A DNA stretch of 57,052 nucleotides from Flavobacteriales bacterium (GTDB lineage Bacteria; Bacteroidota; Bacteroidia; Flavobacteriales_F; PHOS-HE28): the NCBI GenBank assembly GCA_017987115.1, contig JAGNUG010000010.1, positions 1 to 57,052 on the forward strand. Direction: 5' to 3'. A program made the translations under genes and the position numbers. Under the pieces are notes generated by a model. It was not told the origin of the DNA. It saw only the letters and a program-made list of their open reading frames with translations, and did no database searches. This document shows positions 44,530 through 56,600 of this stretch, piece by piece. The number at the start of each line of letters is the position of its first letter. Position 1 is the first letter of the stretch.

Positions 44530-45086
44530 ACATTGCTCCGGTCGCATATCGTTACGCACGCTCTCTCATGGCCTTGGCCTTGGAGAAGAACATGGTGGAT
44601 GCTGTGCAAGAGGACATGCTTCTTGTTGCAAACACATGCGCTGCTAGCAACGAACTACAAGTACTGTTGCGTAGCCCAGTGGTGAAGGCCGATAAAAAAA
44701 GCCACATTCTGGACAAGATATTCGCAGGCAAGATCGGCGAAATGACAAGCCTCTTCGTCGGCATCTTGGTGCGCAAAGGTCGCGAGACCATGCTACCACA
44801 AGTGGCTGCAGCATTTACTGAACTATACAAAACGCACAAAGGGATCATCATTGCCGAGGTGACCAGTGCCGTTCCCCTAAGCGACGATGCCCGTGAGAAG
44901 GTGCGTAAGCTTGCAACGGAAAAACACGCCGGTAAGACCATCGAACTCGTGGAGACGGTGGAACCCAATTTGATTGGCGGTGTGATCATCCGTATTGGCG
45001 ACGAACAATATGACGGTAGCGTAAGCCGCCGCTTGAGCGACCTGCGCCGTGAATTCTCCAAGAACCCGTACATCCCTGCGATCTAA
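44526..45086 (+). CDS. atpH: F1 ATP synthase subunit delta
   Basis: 186 residues, the normal length. The N-terminal six-helix domain begins NIAPVAYRYARSLMALA, and the C-terminal signature VEPNLIGGVIIRIGDEQYD binds the stalk. It is translated with atpF through a 4-nt overlap. Confidence 0.94.
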   Translation: MNIAPVAYRYARSLMALALEKNMVDAVQEDMLLVANTCAASNELQVLLRSPVVKADKKSHILDKIFAGKIGEMTSLFVGILVRKGRETMLPQVAAAFTELYKTHKGIIIAEVTSAVPLSDDAREKVRKLATEKHAGKTIELVETVEPNLIGGVIIRIGDEQYDGSVSRRLSDLRREFSKNPYIPAI

Positions 45087-45098
45087 CGCAACTAAGAC

Positions 45099-46679
45099 AT
45101 GGCCCAAGTACAACCAGCCGAAGTATCGGCGATCCTGAAACAAGAACTTGCCGGTTTCCGCAGCGAAGCCGAGCTGGAAGAAGTTGGTACCGTGCTGCAA
45201 GTGGGTGATGGTATCGCCCGCATATACGGACTGCAAGGCGTGCAAAGCGGTGAGTTGATCGAGTTCAACAACGGCCTGCGCGCTATCGTTCTTAACCTAG
45301 AGGAAGACAACGTGGGTGCCGTATTGCTCGGACCTTCCGTAGGCATCAAAGAAGGCGACACGGTAAAGCGCACCAAGCGTATTGCCAGCATCAACGTAGG
45401 TGAGGGAATTGTTGGGCGTGTAGTAAATACATTGGGTGAAGCCATTGATGGCAAAGGCCCGATCGAAGGTGAATTGTTCGAGATGCCATTGGAGCGCAAA
45501 GCGCCTGGTGTTATCTTCCGTGAACCAGTTAAAGAGCCGCTACAAACAGGCATCAAAGCGATCGACGCGATGATCCCTATCGGTCGTGGCCAGCGCGAAT
45601 TGATCATTGGTGACCGCCAGACCGGTAAGAGTACCGTGGCGATCGATACCATTATCAACCAAAAGGAATTCTTCGATGCCGGAAAGCCGGTTTATTGCAT
45701 CTACGTAGCCATTGGCCAGAAAGGATCCACCGTTGCTGGTACCGTAAAAGTATTAGAAGAGGCTGGAGCAATGGCCTATACAACTGTTGTTGCAGCCAAC
45801 GCGAGCGACCCTGCTCCTATGCAGTTCTACGCGCCTTTCACAGGAGCTGCGATCGGCGAGTATTTCCGTGATACGGGTCGCCCAGCTTTGATCGTGTATG
45901 ATGATCTTTCGAAGCAAGCTGTAGCGTATCGTGAGGTATCGCTGTTGCTACGTCGCCCACCGGGACGTGAGGCATACCCTGGTGATGTATTCTACTTGCA
46001 CAGTCGTTTGTTGGAGCGTGCCGCGAAAGTGACCGCCGACCAAAAGGTGGCAGAGCAAATGAATGACCTGCCGGATTCGTTGAAAGGAAAAGTGAAAGGT
46101 GGTGGTTCATTGACTGCGCTGCCGATCATTGAGACCCAAGCAGGTGACGTTTCCGCATACATTCCTACCAACGTGATCTCGATCACGGACGGACAGATCT
46201 TCTTGGAGAGCAACTTGTTCCTCAGCGGTGTGCGCCCTGCGATCAACGTAGGTATCAGCGTAAGCCGCGTAGGTGGTAACGCGCAGATCAAATCCATGAA
46301 AAAGGTTGCTGGAACGCTGAAGCTTGACCAGGCCGCTTACCGTGAATTGGAGGCGTTCTCCAAGTTCGGATCCGACCTCGACGCCGCAACCAAAGCGGTA
46401 TTGGACAAGGGTGCACGGAACGTGGAGATCATGAAGCAGGGACAGAATAGCCCTGTACGCGTTGAAGAGCAGATCGCAATTCTATACTGCGGAACCAAAG
46501 GACTTCTTGGTAACGTGGCTGTAAAGAACATGAAGCAATTCGAAGCAGAATTCATTACCATGCTTCGCAATAAGCACAGTGAGACTTTGGCAGCATTGAA
46601 GCGTGGCGAGTACAACGACCAGATCACCGGCGTGTTGGAATCCGTTGCATCTGACCTTGTCAAGAGTTTGGATAACTAG
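45099..46679 (+). CDS. atpA: F1 ATP synthase subunit alpha
   Basis: 526 residues. It contains the P-loop GDRQTGKST, the family segment [20 protein letters not shown] and the adenine-site region. It is the non-catalytic nucleotide-binding subunit. It begins 12 nt after atpH. Confidence 0.97.
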   Translation: MAQVQPAEVSAILKQELAGFRSEAELEEVGTVLQVGDGIARIYGLQGVQSGELIEFNNGLRAIVLNLEEDNVGAVLLGPSVGIKEGDTVKRTKRIASINVGEGIVGRVVNTLGEAIDGKGPIEGELFEMPLERKAPGVIFREPVKEPLQTGIKAIDAMIPIGRGQRELIIGDRQTGKSTVAIDTIINQKEFFDAGKPVYCIYVAIGQKGSTVAGTVKVLEEAGAMAYTTVVAANASDPAPMQFYAPFTGAAIGEYFRDTGRPALIVYDDLSKQAVAYREVSLLLRRPPGREAYPGDVFYLHSRLLERAAKVTADQKVAEQMNDLPDSLKGKVKGGGSLTALPIIETQAGDVSAYIPTNVISITDGQIFLESNLFLSGVRPAINVGISVSRVGGNAQIKSMKKVAGTLKLDQAAYRELEAFSKFGSDLDAATKAVLDKGARNVEIMKQGQNSPVRVEEQIAILYCGTKGLLGNVAVKNMKQFEAEFITMLRNKHSETLAALKRGEYNDQITGVLESVASDLVKSLDN

Positions 46680-46699
46680 GACCCGGAAGCGAACATTAC

Positions 46700-47584
46700 A
46701 TGGCAAGCCTAAAGGAAGTACGCAACAGGATCGTCTCGGTGAATAGCACCAAGCAGATCACCGCGGCCATGAAAATGGTAAGCGCTGCCAAGTTGCGTCG
46801 TGCCCAGGACGCCATTGTACGGATGCGTCCGTACGCCGAAAAGCTTCAGGATATCCTTGGCAACGTAAGCGCTAGTTTGGACAGCAATGAAGGCAAGTTC
46901 AGCCAGCAACGCGAGGTTAAGAATGTATTGTTCGTTGCTGTGGTGAGTAACCGTGGACTTGCTGGTGCATTCAACACCCAAGTGTTCCGCATGATCCGCA
47001 AAGCAGCTGCGGAAGCTGAGTCCAAAGGTCAAAAAGTGACCGTGTTGCCGATCGGCAAAAAGGCTATGGACGCCTATCGCCGTACGCCCTTTTTCAATGC
47101 TACGCTACCGACCGATCTCGCTAAATTATACGATGGCTTAAGCTTCGATAAGGTGTCTCCGGTCGCGCAATTGATCATGGACCGCTTTGCAACAGGCGAA
47201 TTCGACCGCGTAGTAGTATTCTATAATAAATTCAAGAATGCTGCTGTGCAATTCCCGACGGAAGAGCCCTATTTGCCGATCGCACCTGCTGCATCCGAAA
47301 ACAAGGAGGCAAAGACCCAGAACGTGGATTACATCATGGAGCCGGACCGCCGGACCATAGTTGAAGAGATCATTCCCAAGAGCTTGAAGATCCAGCTCTA
47401 CAAAGCCTTGTTGGACAGCAACGCTTCAGAACACGGTGCCCGCATGACGGCCATGCACAAGGCAACCGACAATGCCGATAGTTTGTTGAAGGACCTGAAG
47501 TTGACCTACAATAAGGCTCGCCAAGCATCCATTACCAACGAGATCCTGGAGATCGTGGGTGGCGCAGAGGCGTTGAAAGGTTAA
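46700..47584 (+). CDS. atpG: F1 ATP synthase subunit gamma
   Basis: 294 residues. The N-terminal rotor helix starts MASLKEVRNRIVSVNSTKQI, and the C-terminal partner helix ends ARQASITNEILEIVGGAEAL. This is the central shaft. The cluster stops here; atpD (beta) and atpC (epsilon) do not follow, as is usual in Bacteroidota where they sit elsewhere. Confidence 0.96.
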   Translation: MASLKEVRNRIVSVNSTKQITAAMKMVSAAKLRRAQDAIVRMRPYAEKLQDILGNVSASLDSNEGKFSQQREVKNVLFVAVVSNRGLAGAFNTQVFRMIRKAAAEAESKGQKVTVLPIGKKAMDAYRRTPFFNATLPTDLAKLYDGLSFDKVSPVAQLIMDRFATGEFDRVVVFYNKFKNAAVQFPTEEPYLPIAPAASENKEAKTQNVDYIMEPDRRTIVEEIIPKSLKIQLYKALLDSNASEHGARMTAMHKATDNADSLLKDLKLTYNKARQASITNEILEIVGGAEALKG

Positions 47585-47809
47585 GTCGCTTTCTATTTCC
47601 GGACCGCTTACCCAGCTCTTTGGCCGTGGAGAAGTGCGTATTCCATTAATTCAATGTGTGTGGTCCTAAGAACTTTGGATCAATGGTGGTCATTTTAATT
47701 GCAGATCAATTAGTGAGCAAGCGACTCAACTCCGATATGACATATTCCAAGCATGGCCAGGTTCATAACAAAAATGGATAACTGCTGTTTTTCCATTGAT
47801 CGGAAGAAA

Positions 47810-47817
47810 TACATTTG
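47810..47817 (+). promoter_or_regulatory. promoter of the outer-membrane barrel gene
   Basis: TACATTTG, an exact -7 match, with a T-run (GTTTTT) about 19 nt upstream at the -33 position. It is 28 nt before the ATG at 47846 and excludes the longer in-frame start at 47753. Confidence 0.7.
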
Positions 47818-47845
47818 TCCAAACACCCAACCAATTAAAACCATC

Positions 47846-48544
47846 ATGAAAAGATATGTATTAGCAGTCTCCGTCGCTATTGCCTGCATCGGGACAGCAC
47901 AAGCTCAGACGCAATTCCGTCCTGCCGGAGGGGAAAAGAACTTGGAACTGATGCTTGCTCCATTAGGTGGCAGTCCTGTAACCATGGCTGGTATCAAATT
48001 CCGTAAATTCGGATCTGCGACCTCCGCAATGCGTCTTGGTGTTTTCTTGGGATTCCAGAATAAGACCACCATACTTCAAGATGAGGATAGCCCGAACCAG
48101 CTCTCTGAACTGAAAGAAAAGGAGAGCAGCTTCACCATCGCCATCCAACCTGGTATTGAAAAGCACCTGACCGGAACAGAACGTCTTTCTCCATATTTCG
48201 GCGGCTACCTGGACCTCAGCTATTCCAACACGAATAAGAAGACGGAAACACAGTTGGCCAACAATAAGGTTGGATACGACCAGAGCAAAGGTGGAGACCT
48301 TGGTTTAGGCCTCAACGCCGTAGCTGGTTTCGATTACTATTTCGCCCAATCGATCTATCTCGGCACTGAACTCGGCTTCGGTATTGCCGCTACTTTGCCC
48401 ATGACCAATAAGACAGAAAGCGTTACGCTCAATGCCGATGGCAATGAGGTTACGACCAGTGGCGACTCAAAGCAGGATAATACGAGCAGCATCCAACTAG
48501 GACCTAATGTAGTTGGTCAGTTGAGGCTCGGCTGGATTTTCTGA
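47846..48544 (+). CDS. outer-membrane beta-barrel protein
   Basis: 232 residues from ATG at 47846. The signal peptide MKRYVLAVSVAIACIGTAQA is followed by alternating amphipathic strands (GGYLDLSYSN, IYLGTELGFGIAATLPM) and a C-terminal VGQLRLGWIF ending in Phe, typical of barrel proteins. It resembles OmpW/OmpA-type small porin-like barrels of Bacteroidota; the function is not evident. It is followed 32 nt later by a lipoprotein gene on the same strand. Confidence 0.82.
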   Translation: MKRYVLAVSVAIACIGTAQAQTQFRPAGGEKNLELMLAPLGGSPVTMAGIKFRKFGSATSAMRLGVFLGFQNKTTILQDEDSPNQLSELKEKESSFTIAIQPGIEKHLTGTERLSPYFGGYLDLSYSNTNKKTETQLANNKVGYDQSKGGDLGLGLNAVAGFDYYFAQSIYLGTELGFGIAATLPMTNKTESVTLNADGNEVTTSGDSKQDNTSSIQLGPNVVGQLRLGWIF

Positions 48545-48576
48545 ACAAGTCTCATACAACCTGTAAACAGCAAAAC

Positions 48577-49467
48577 ATGAACAGCGTTACAACCACATTC
48601 CGGAACCTGCTCAGGTTTACTTTGCCACTCGCCTTGATCGGCGTTTTGGTTATGTCGTGCAATAAGGAACCGGTGTCTTTGCCTAACCCTTCGAAGGCGA
48701 CAGAAATTACGGACCCGGTCCTGAAACGCAAACTCTGGGATAAAGGTCAGGAACTACCAGCTGTGGGTATCTACAATCGCACAATGGATAAGATACTCGT
48801 GTTCCGTTCGAAAAATGATGGATCAAGGGACTTCTCGTTTTCCACCATACCCTCTTCCGGCATCAATTTCGCATCGAGCAATGGCGGTCAATGGGTCTGG
48901 ACCGATGAAGGTGGAATTGTTGTCATCACGGAACCGCAAGCCGGTCTAGGTGCAGGCGGAGGATTGGTTTCGGCTGGTAATACAACGCTCGACATCAACC
49001 TTGCCGTGTGCTTCGCACTGGGAGACGAGGCCATCGGCGGCGGTCTCTTCGGTCCGGACATGGGAGACGTGGCTGGTGTGATCGGGATCTCCGGAGATTT
49101 CGAAGCCTTGCAGAACGGGAACTTCGAAGATGGCGAAGATCCCTTCCAGTATTTCTATGGCTTTGCCTATTACTTCGTGTACGCCGATCAACTTGAGGAT
49201 ACCAGCTATGAAGTGCTCAACTGGATAGATGACCTCGATCAACCTGAAGATGATCTCGACGGTTTCAGTTTCGCATTCATCATTAGCTTCCAGAACGAAG
49301 GTGGTATTTACCTATCCAGCAATGGAGATGTTACCGTTAATGGAGGGTCCATGGAATTCAATGGAAATTATTATGCCATTGAAGGTGTGGGTTTCTTCGA
49401 CGACGACGATGGGCAGGACGCTTCGTACTCAACCGTTAGTGGTTACGGGACAATGGGGTGTAATTAA
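48577..49467 (+). CDS. acidic lipoprotein of unknown function
   Basis: 296 residues. The lipoprotein signal ends LVMSCNKEP. The mature protein is Gly- and Asp-rich with several DDDD or DDLD stretches, and has a repeating pattern of short hydrophobic strands (LGDEAIGGGLFGPDMGDVAG). No recognised domain. It probably shares the promoter at 47810 with the barrel gene and ends at a hairpin terminator. Confidence 0.65.
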   Translation: MNSVTTTFRNLLRFTLPLALIGVLVMSCNKEPVSLPNPSKATEITDPVLKRKLWDKGQELPAVGIYNRTMDKILVFRSKNDGSRDFSFSTIPSSGINFASSNGGQWVWTDEGGIVVITEPQAGLGAGGGLVSAGNTTLDINLAVCFALGDEAIGGGLFGPDMGDVAGVIGISGDFEALQNGNFEDGEDPFQYFYGFAYYFVYADQLEDTSYEVLNWIDDLDQPEDDLDGFSFAFIISFQNEGGIYLSSNGDVTVNGGSMEFNGNYYAIEGVGFFDDDDGQDASYSTVSGYGTMGCN

Positions 49468-49490
49468 CCCATTTGTATTACAAGAAGTTT

Positions 49491-49520
49491 AGGGGCTGTC
49501 TCGATGAGGCGGCCCCTTTT
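49491..49520 (+). terminator. hairpin terminator after the acidic lipoprotein gene
   Basis: AGGGGCT and GGCCCCT pair, with a G-T closing pair, followed directly by TTT. It lies 24 nt past the stop. Confidence 0.75.
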
Positions 49521-49541
49521 CATTGTCATGTTCTGGATCAG

Positions 49542-49577
49542 GTTGACACCATTCCCCTTTAGAATGGAATAGTCAAC
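49542..49577 (-). terminator. hairpin downstream of the PorP/SprF-like gene
   Basis: GTTGAC...ATTCC pairs with GGAAT...GTCAAC, an imperfect stem with internal mismatches. It is downstream of the minus-strand gene at 49641 but lacks a T-run, so its role is tentative. Confidence 0.4.
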
Positions 49578-49640
49578 TAGAAGACGGAATGGACGAAACC
49601 AGCGAGATCATCACAAAGATTACGTGCACGAATACCTTTC

Positions 49641-50630
49641 CTAGAACGCACTGCTCGTTATCCTACGCTGTCTTCCCGAATGTGAACCATAGTACAGAAT
49701 GGAGAACTCAAAGGCTCCGTTCTTGCGGGTATAGTTCCGTAATGGGGACACGTTGATATCATAACTGAATCGGAAGGCCGCATTGCTATGTTTGAGTCCG
49801 ACCTGGGCAATGACCGCATCCTTCACACGGTATGAACAGCCTACAACTGCACTATATGGCGTTCCGGCGATCCCGATCTCGGACGTCAGACCCGCATTGA
49901 TCATTTGGTCATTTCCCTGTCGCATGTACAGCCCCATCGGGATAATATACGTGCCCTGTGCCACCTCAATGCGAGCGCCACCGCTACCGGAGAACCGGAT
50001 CGGCAGATCACTCTTTGTAGTCCGTAGAATGGATTCGTTGGGCGTGGTCACATGGAACATCGCGAAGTTGCCGAACGGGTTGACCGCTTTACGAGGATGA
50101 GTGCTCCTATACGCGATGCCAGCTGAAACATCCGGCATCCACCTTGACCCCCTTTGTACGAACTCGCCCGAAGGCAGGTCGCTGTTGAAATAGCCATCGT
50201 TGTACTGGGCATCCCAAAGCAACTGTTGGCCGTTCATTTTCTTGTATAGCACGCCCAGGTGTACACCGACGGATAGCGAATGATTGGCCTTTGGATCAGA
50301 AACATTATAGGCCCCGTCAGCACCGAGTTGAAAGGTATTCATGATCCCTGCCATATTGTAATTCATCATGCTCAAACCCACACCGAATCGCTTTTGCATG
50401 GACACATCATAAGCGAAACCAGTGGTGAGGAAACTGCTCGACAAACTATTCCATTGGCTCCGCACATTGCTGGTCATGCGGAAGTCAGCATTATCGTACA
50501 TGCCCGTTAAAGCGGGGTTCAGCGTGTTGGGTGCGGTCTCGTACTGTGACAAGTGCGCGTCCTGGGCGAAGATGCTTGTGCCCCCGCATATCGCTAGGAC
50601 AACGGCGAGCTGTGTTTTCAAGTTTTTCAT
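49641..50630 (-). CDS. PorP/SprF-family T9SS outer-membrane protein
   Basis: 329 residues. The signal peptide MKNLKTQLAVVLAICGGTSIFA is followed by QDAHLSQYETAPNTLNPALTGMY, the conserved PorP/SprF N-terminus. The body is a barrel of amphipathic strands ending ISRR-like basic residues and Phe. Members of this family sit next to large type B cargo and are needed for its export or anchoring. The gene starts 17 nt after the stop of the giant adhesin gene, in the same orientation, forming a cargo-partner pair. Confidence 0.93.
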   Translation of the reverse strand: MKNLKTQLAVVLAICGGTSIFAQDAHLSQYETAPNTLNPALTGMYDNADFRMTSNVRSQWNSLSSSFLTTGFAYDVSMQKRFGVGLSMMNYNMAGIMNTFQLGADGAYNVSDPKANHSLSVGVHLGVLYKKMNGQQLLWDAQYNDGYFNSDLPSGEFVQRGSRWMPDVSAGIAYRSTHPRKAVNPFGNFAMFHVTTPNESILRTTKSDLPIRFSGSGGARIEVAQGTYIIPMGLYMRQGNDQMINAGLTSEIGIAGTPYSAVVGCSYRVKDAVIAQVGLKHSNAAFRFSYDINVSPLRNYTRKNGAFEFSILYYGSHSGRQRRITSSAF

Positions 50631-50647
50631 GGTGCTCTTCGTTTTGC

Positions 50648-53600
50648 TTATCGAATTAGGGTCATTTTACCCGACCTGTCATGGAGTGTTCCATCGGTCG
50701 TAGTGGCGATCACGGAATACACATATACTCCGTTGATCTCCGGTCTTCCTTTGTGAGTTCCGTCCCAACCGAATGTCGGATCCGTGGTTTCGAAGATCAT
50801 TTCACCCCAGCCGTTGTAGACTTTCAAATGCATGGTCTCAAATGGTCCGCCACGTACATAGAACACATCGTTCACCCCATCGCCGTTCGGGCTGAAAGCA
50901 TTGGGTAGTTTAGGTGGAAGGATGTCCTTCACCTCAATGCTGATCAGGAGTGAATCCTGGTCCGTGCACCCTGCGGCGTTCGTCACTGTTTGGATGATTA
51001 TGAATTGACCAGCCTCCGTGTATTCGTGCACTGGTTCCGCAGTGATCGCGCCTTGTCCATCACCGAAATCGTACTGCCAATTGGTTGCACCGAAGGAGTT
51101 GTCCGTGAACTCGATCGGCGTATCCGTGAACGGATCACCAGCAATCGTGAAGCCTGCGACAGGCGCATTCAGCACATCGATGGTGCGCGTTATCGTACTG
51201 CTGCATCCGTTCTGCGCGAACACCGTCAACGTTGCGAGATACTGGCCTTGCGTATCGAAGCTGGTGGTGGTCTGCGGTCCGGAACCACTTGTTCCACTGC
51301 CAAAGCTCCACTCCCAACCGATGATCGGCGCACCCGTGGTGGTGCTGGTACTCGTAAACTGCGTCTGTGATCCCGCGCATGCATTGCTAACCGTAAAGTC
51401 CGCTTGCAGTGGGTTCACGAAGGAGAGCATCAGTGTATCACTTGCCGCCGCACAAACGCCGTTGCCGGTGGTGGTGAGGATCATGCGAACGGTACCGAGT
51501 TGTTCGTCTGAAGCACCCGGCTGATACGTGGCATCAGCTGCCGTGTTGCTTGGCAGGAAGACACCCGAACCGTTCGAGCTCCACAGTACACCATTCGCAC
51601 CTGTGTGCGACCCTGCGAGATCGACGGTCGCACTGGCATCGCATACGTTGATATCGTTTCCGGCATTCACCGTTGGCACTGCCTGCATCGATACCATCAT
51701 GGTATCCACATCCGCAGGACAACCCAGGTTGCCCGTGGTGGTCAGGATGAAGCGCAGCTCGCTGAAAGCCATGTCGGTGGCACTTGGCACATACGTCGTA
51801 CCGAGTGTTGAGGCATCGGGCAGGAAGTTTCCTGTTCCGTTGGTGCTCCATATGCCACCGCTCACACCGGTGATGCTTCCGCCGAGAGCGATCGGATCCA
51901 TATCCGCACAAACGGTTTGGTCAGCACCCGCATTCGCGATACGTGTAGGTCCGATGTCGATGAAGACAGAGTCCGAAGCGTTGCCACAGGTGCCCGTTCC
52001 AAAAGCGGTGAGCACGAGGTACACGCCACCGGCGATGCTATCATTCACGGTCGGCGCGTAGGTCGCGTTCAGTGTATTCATATCCGGTGTGAAGCTGCCC
52101 GTGCCCATCGTAATCCATTCCACAGAACCTTGGTTCTGCGCGTTGCCATTCAGCTGCACGTTCTCCAGACCATCGCAGAGCAACACATCGGCGCCTGCAC
52201 TAACGGTCGGTGGCACATGGTAGCTCACCACCAAGGTGTCACGACCCGCAGGGCAGCCCTGGTTGTTCGTGGTGCTCAGGATCAGGTTGATGTTGCCGAT
52301 CGCGTAGTCCGCAGCACCTGGGATGTAGGTGGCGTTGAGTGCGCTCGCCGATGGCGTGAACGAACCCGTACCACTCGTACTCCAAGTACCTGTTGTTGTA
52401 CCCGCCACCACACCGTTCAGGGCGATGTTCGGGTCGGTGCTGCACGCGATCACATCCATGCCTGCATCGGCATCAAGACCGCCGCCGAAGCTGATCACCA
52501 GCTGATCGGAAACCGCGCTGCAAGGCATCACGCCGGTCGTGGTCACGGTCAACGTCACACTACCCGCGAGGCTATCGGCCGAGCTCGGTGTGTACAACGT
52601 AGCGAGTGCGTTCGGGTCGAAGAACGTACCAGTTCCCGAGGTGGTCCACATGCCTCCGCCAGCGTTCGCAGCATTGGCCGTGATCTGCACCGGAGCCGCT
52701 GTGCAAGCGATGATGTCCGCACCCGCTGTGATGTTCGGCAGTGCATTCACCGACAGCACCATGACATCCGTGCTTGGTGTGCACGAGCCGTTGGTGATCG
52801 TAGTGAGGCTGACCTGCACGGTGCCCGCTGCGATATCCGCCACGCTCATGGTGTAGGTCGCATTGGGGTCCGTGTTGTTGCTGAAGAAGCCGGAACCGTT
52901 GCTGCTCCATTGGATGCCTTGTGCACCACCGCTGAAGTTGCCTGCGAGCTGTGCGATCGGCGCGTTGGCGCAGAGCGTTTGATCCGCACCAGCATATGCG
53001 AAGCTGCTATTGCCGAAAGTGAGGACCATCTGGTCCTGGGTCGTTGGGCAGGTACCCGTGTTCGTCGCTACGAACGTGAGCACCACGGACCCGTTGGCCA
53101 CATCGGCGGCAGAGAAGAAGTACTGCGCGTTCAATACATCAGCGCTCGGACTGAAGGTGCCGGAACCCGTGGCGCTCCAGATGCCCGAAGGCGATCCGTT
53201 CTGCACCGTCGCTTGCATGTTCGCATGATCGGAAGAGACGCACACGTTCTGGTCCGGACCAGCGCTTACAATGATGCCAGCGGTCAAGTAGATCGTCATC
53301 GCATCGCTTACCGCATTGCAATTCGCGTTGTTCAGCGAAGTCAGCGTGAACGTGATGGAACCATTGGCCACATCAGCAGCACTCGCCGTGTAGGTCGTGT
53401 TCAACGCGCCCGCATTGGCGATCGTGCCCGTACCTGTGGTCGTCCATTGGCCTGCGTTGGTGATACCGGAGATCACACCGTTCAGGTCGAACTGTGTCAC
53501 CTGATCACAATAGGTCTGGTCCGGACCGGCGTTCACATAAGGCGCTGGGGTCAGCGTTAATAACAGGTCGTCCGTTGCATTGTTGCAGGTACCCGGTGCA

Positions 53601-56600
53601 CTCAACGTGAGCGTCAGGTTGCCGATGGCGGTATCGATCGCGCTCGGGATGTAGGTCGGTGTGAGCACGTTCGCGTTCGGGAAGAAGGAACCCGTTCCGG
53701 AAGTGGTCCACTGCACTTGCGTGGCATCACCGGTCAAGGTGCCGTTGAGTTGTGTCGCTGCGTTGTTCGCGCAAGCGGCCACGTCAACACCAGCATTCAC
53801 CGTGCCCGCAGGCTGGATCGCGATGAATACCGTATCGGCCGCTGGCTGGCAAACACCTGTGTTCGTGGCGGTCAACACCAGGTACACTCCGTTCGCAAGT
53901 TGGTCGTTGGCGCTGGCTTGGTAGACGTTGGACAGCGCTGTGCTCGGGTTGGCGAACGTTCCGCTTCCCAAGGTGCTCCATGTACCGCTGCTCGATGCCC
54001 CGCTCACGCTTCCGTTGATCACCACATCCAGATCGCCGAAGCAGGTCACTTGATCCACTCCTGCATCCACAGCGGACTCCGGCGTGATCGTCACCACCAT
54101 TTGATCCATGGCGTTGTCGCAACTGTTCACGCTCCAGGTGAAGGTGAGCGTGCCTTGATCGCTTGGTGCGAATTGGTACACCGCGTTGGCCGCGTTCGCA
54201 TCCGGTGCGAAGGAGCCCGCGCCGGTGGTGGTCCATTGACCTTGCGTGGCGTTGCCGGTTATGGTACCGTTGAGTTGCACGGTGCTCGTGGTCGAACACA
54301 CCGTTTGGTCCACGCCTGCGTTCGCAATCGCGTTCGGCAGGATGGTCACCGTCATCACATCGCTCACCGTGTTGCACAGACCGTTGTTGGTCGTGGTCAA
54401 CGTGAGGTTCACGGTTCCATTGAGCGAATCGAGGCTGCTGGCGATGTAGGTCGCGTTGAGCGTTGCCGCGCTCGGACTGAAGGTGCCCGTTCCGCTGCTG
54501 CTCCACAGACCCGTGGTCGCACCACCTTGCACGGCGCCGTTCAGCGGCACTTGCAATTGGTTCGAGCAGGTGATCACATCGGCACCCGCATCCACCACCG
54601 GTGAAGGCGTTACCGTGATCGTCATCTGATCAGCGACCGCGATGCAGTTGCCATTGCCCGTGGTGGTCAAGGTCAACTGTACCGATCCACTTTGCAGTTC
54701 GAATGGCGTTGGTGCATACTGGGCATTCAGCGATTGTGCGTTCGGCGTGAAGGTGCCGAGACCGCCCGTCCACTGTGCTCCGGTGGCCACTGTGATGGAA
54801 CCGTTCAAGGTCACGATCGGGTTGTTCGTGCACACCTCCAGGTCCGTGCCCGCATTGGCGGTCGGTGCCGGAGTGAAGGTCACGACGACCGTATCGCGTA
54901 CTGCGATGCAATTGCCGTTCCCGGTGCTTGTGAGGTAGAGCGAAAGTGTTCCTGCGGCAAGTTCACCGGCCGTTGGTGTGTATACCGGGCTCAGTACGTT
55001 GGCACTTGGTGCGAAAGTTCCGCTACCGCCTGTCCACGTACCGCCACTCGCGTTGGTCACGTTGCCGGTCAGCTGCACGGCACTGTTGTTCGCGCAGATC
55101 TGCAGGTCGCTGCCGGCGCTTACGATCGGTGCACCGGTGAAGACGATCGTCATTTGATCCGTTACTGCAGTGCAGTAGGTCGTTCCCGTGGAACTCAAGG
55201 TCAGCGTGAGGGAACCGCTTGCTACTTCAGCAGCCGTCGGCATGTATTGCGTTGCGAGCATGGTGTTGCTCGGGAAGAAGGTCCCTGTACCACCGCTCCA
55301 TGCACCGCCTGGCGCATTGCCCACGAAGCCGTTCAATTGCACATTGGAGTTGTTCGCGCAGATCTGCTGATCCGGGCCCGCGTTCACCACCGGAACGGGA
55401 TCGACGATCACCAACAGGCTGTCGCGCACTACTGAGCAGTTGCCATTGCCTGTCGTACTGAGCACCAAGGTGAATTGGCCGCTTGCTATCTCCGCTGCGG
55501 TCGGACTGTAGGCCGCGTTCAGTGAAGTGTTCGCAGGTGTGAAGGCGCCGTTGCCACCACTCCAGATACCGCCGGTCGCCACAGTCACAGCACCGGCCAA
55601 GTTGATCTGTGCCGTGTTCGCGCAGATGTGCAGATCCGGTCCGGCATTCACCGTAGGTGCTGGCGTGAAGGTCACGTGAACGGAATCACGCGAGGACAAG
55701 CAACCGCCATTGCCGGTGGTCGTGAGGTAGAGCCAGAGGCCACCGCTCGCGATCTCCGCAACGCTCGGGGTGTAGGCCGCATTCAATGCGTTGGCGTTCG
55801 GCGCGAAGGTGCCGACACCTCCACTCCATGCACCGCCTGTGGCGTTGGTCACTTGACCGGCCAACTGAGCGATCGCATTGTTCGCGCAGAGCACTTGGTC
55901 CGCACCCGCATCCACCACGGGTGCAGGGGTGATGGTCACCGTCACTTGTGAGGACACCGCATTGCACAGCCCGTTGCCGGTGCTGGTCAAGGTGATGGTT
56001 GCCGTTCCAGCAGCCACCTCGGCAGCGCTTGGTGTATAGATCGCGCTCAGGTTCGTGTTGCTTGGGCTGAAAGTGCCCGCGCCGCTCCAGATACCACCCG
56101 TAGCGTTCTGCACGGAACCCGCCAGTTGCACGGATGGATTGTTCGCACAGGAGGTCAAGGGCGTTCCAGCGTTCACGATCGGCGATGGGTTGATGGTGAT
56201 CACCACCTGATCGTTCACCGGGTTGCACGTGCCGTTACCGACCGTCGTCAGTGTGAGCGTTACGGTTCCCGCAGCGATCTCCGATGCGCTAGGCATGTAC
56301 GTCGCGTTTAGCATGCTGTTGTTCGGTGTGTAGGTCCCATTGCCGCCGCTCCACAGCGCACCCGTGGCCACGGTGATCGAACCGTTCAACACCACTGATG
56401 CATTGTTGGCACAGGTGAAGGCATCCGCACCGGCATTCGCTGTTGGCGCAGGAGTGAAGGTGTAGCTCACATCATCGCTCACCGCCGTGCAACCGTTGTT
56501 GCCCGTCGTGGTCAATGTCAAGGTCACTTGACCGGCAGCGAGTTCACCGGCTGACGGCGTGTACACCGCATTCAGTGCGTTCGCGTTCGGCGTGAAGGTT

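Noticed and set aside
47585-47845. Extended N-terminus for the outer-membrane protein from 47753
   Set aside because: The signal peptide begins at 47846 and an exact -7 box lies between, at 47810.
51917-53560. 547-residue plus-strand ORF opposite the adhesin, Arg/His-rich
   Set aside because: It is the antisense shadow of a repetitive, G+C-rich coding region; its repetitive low-complexity composition mirrors the repeat units.
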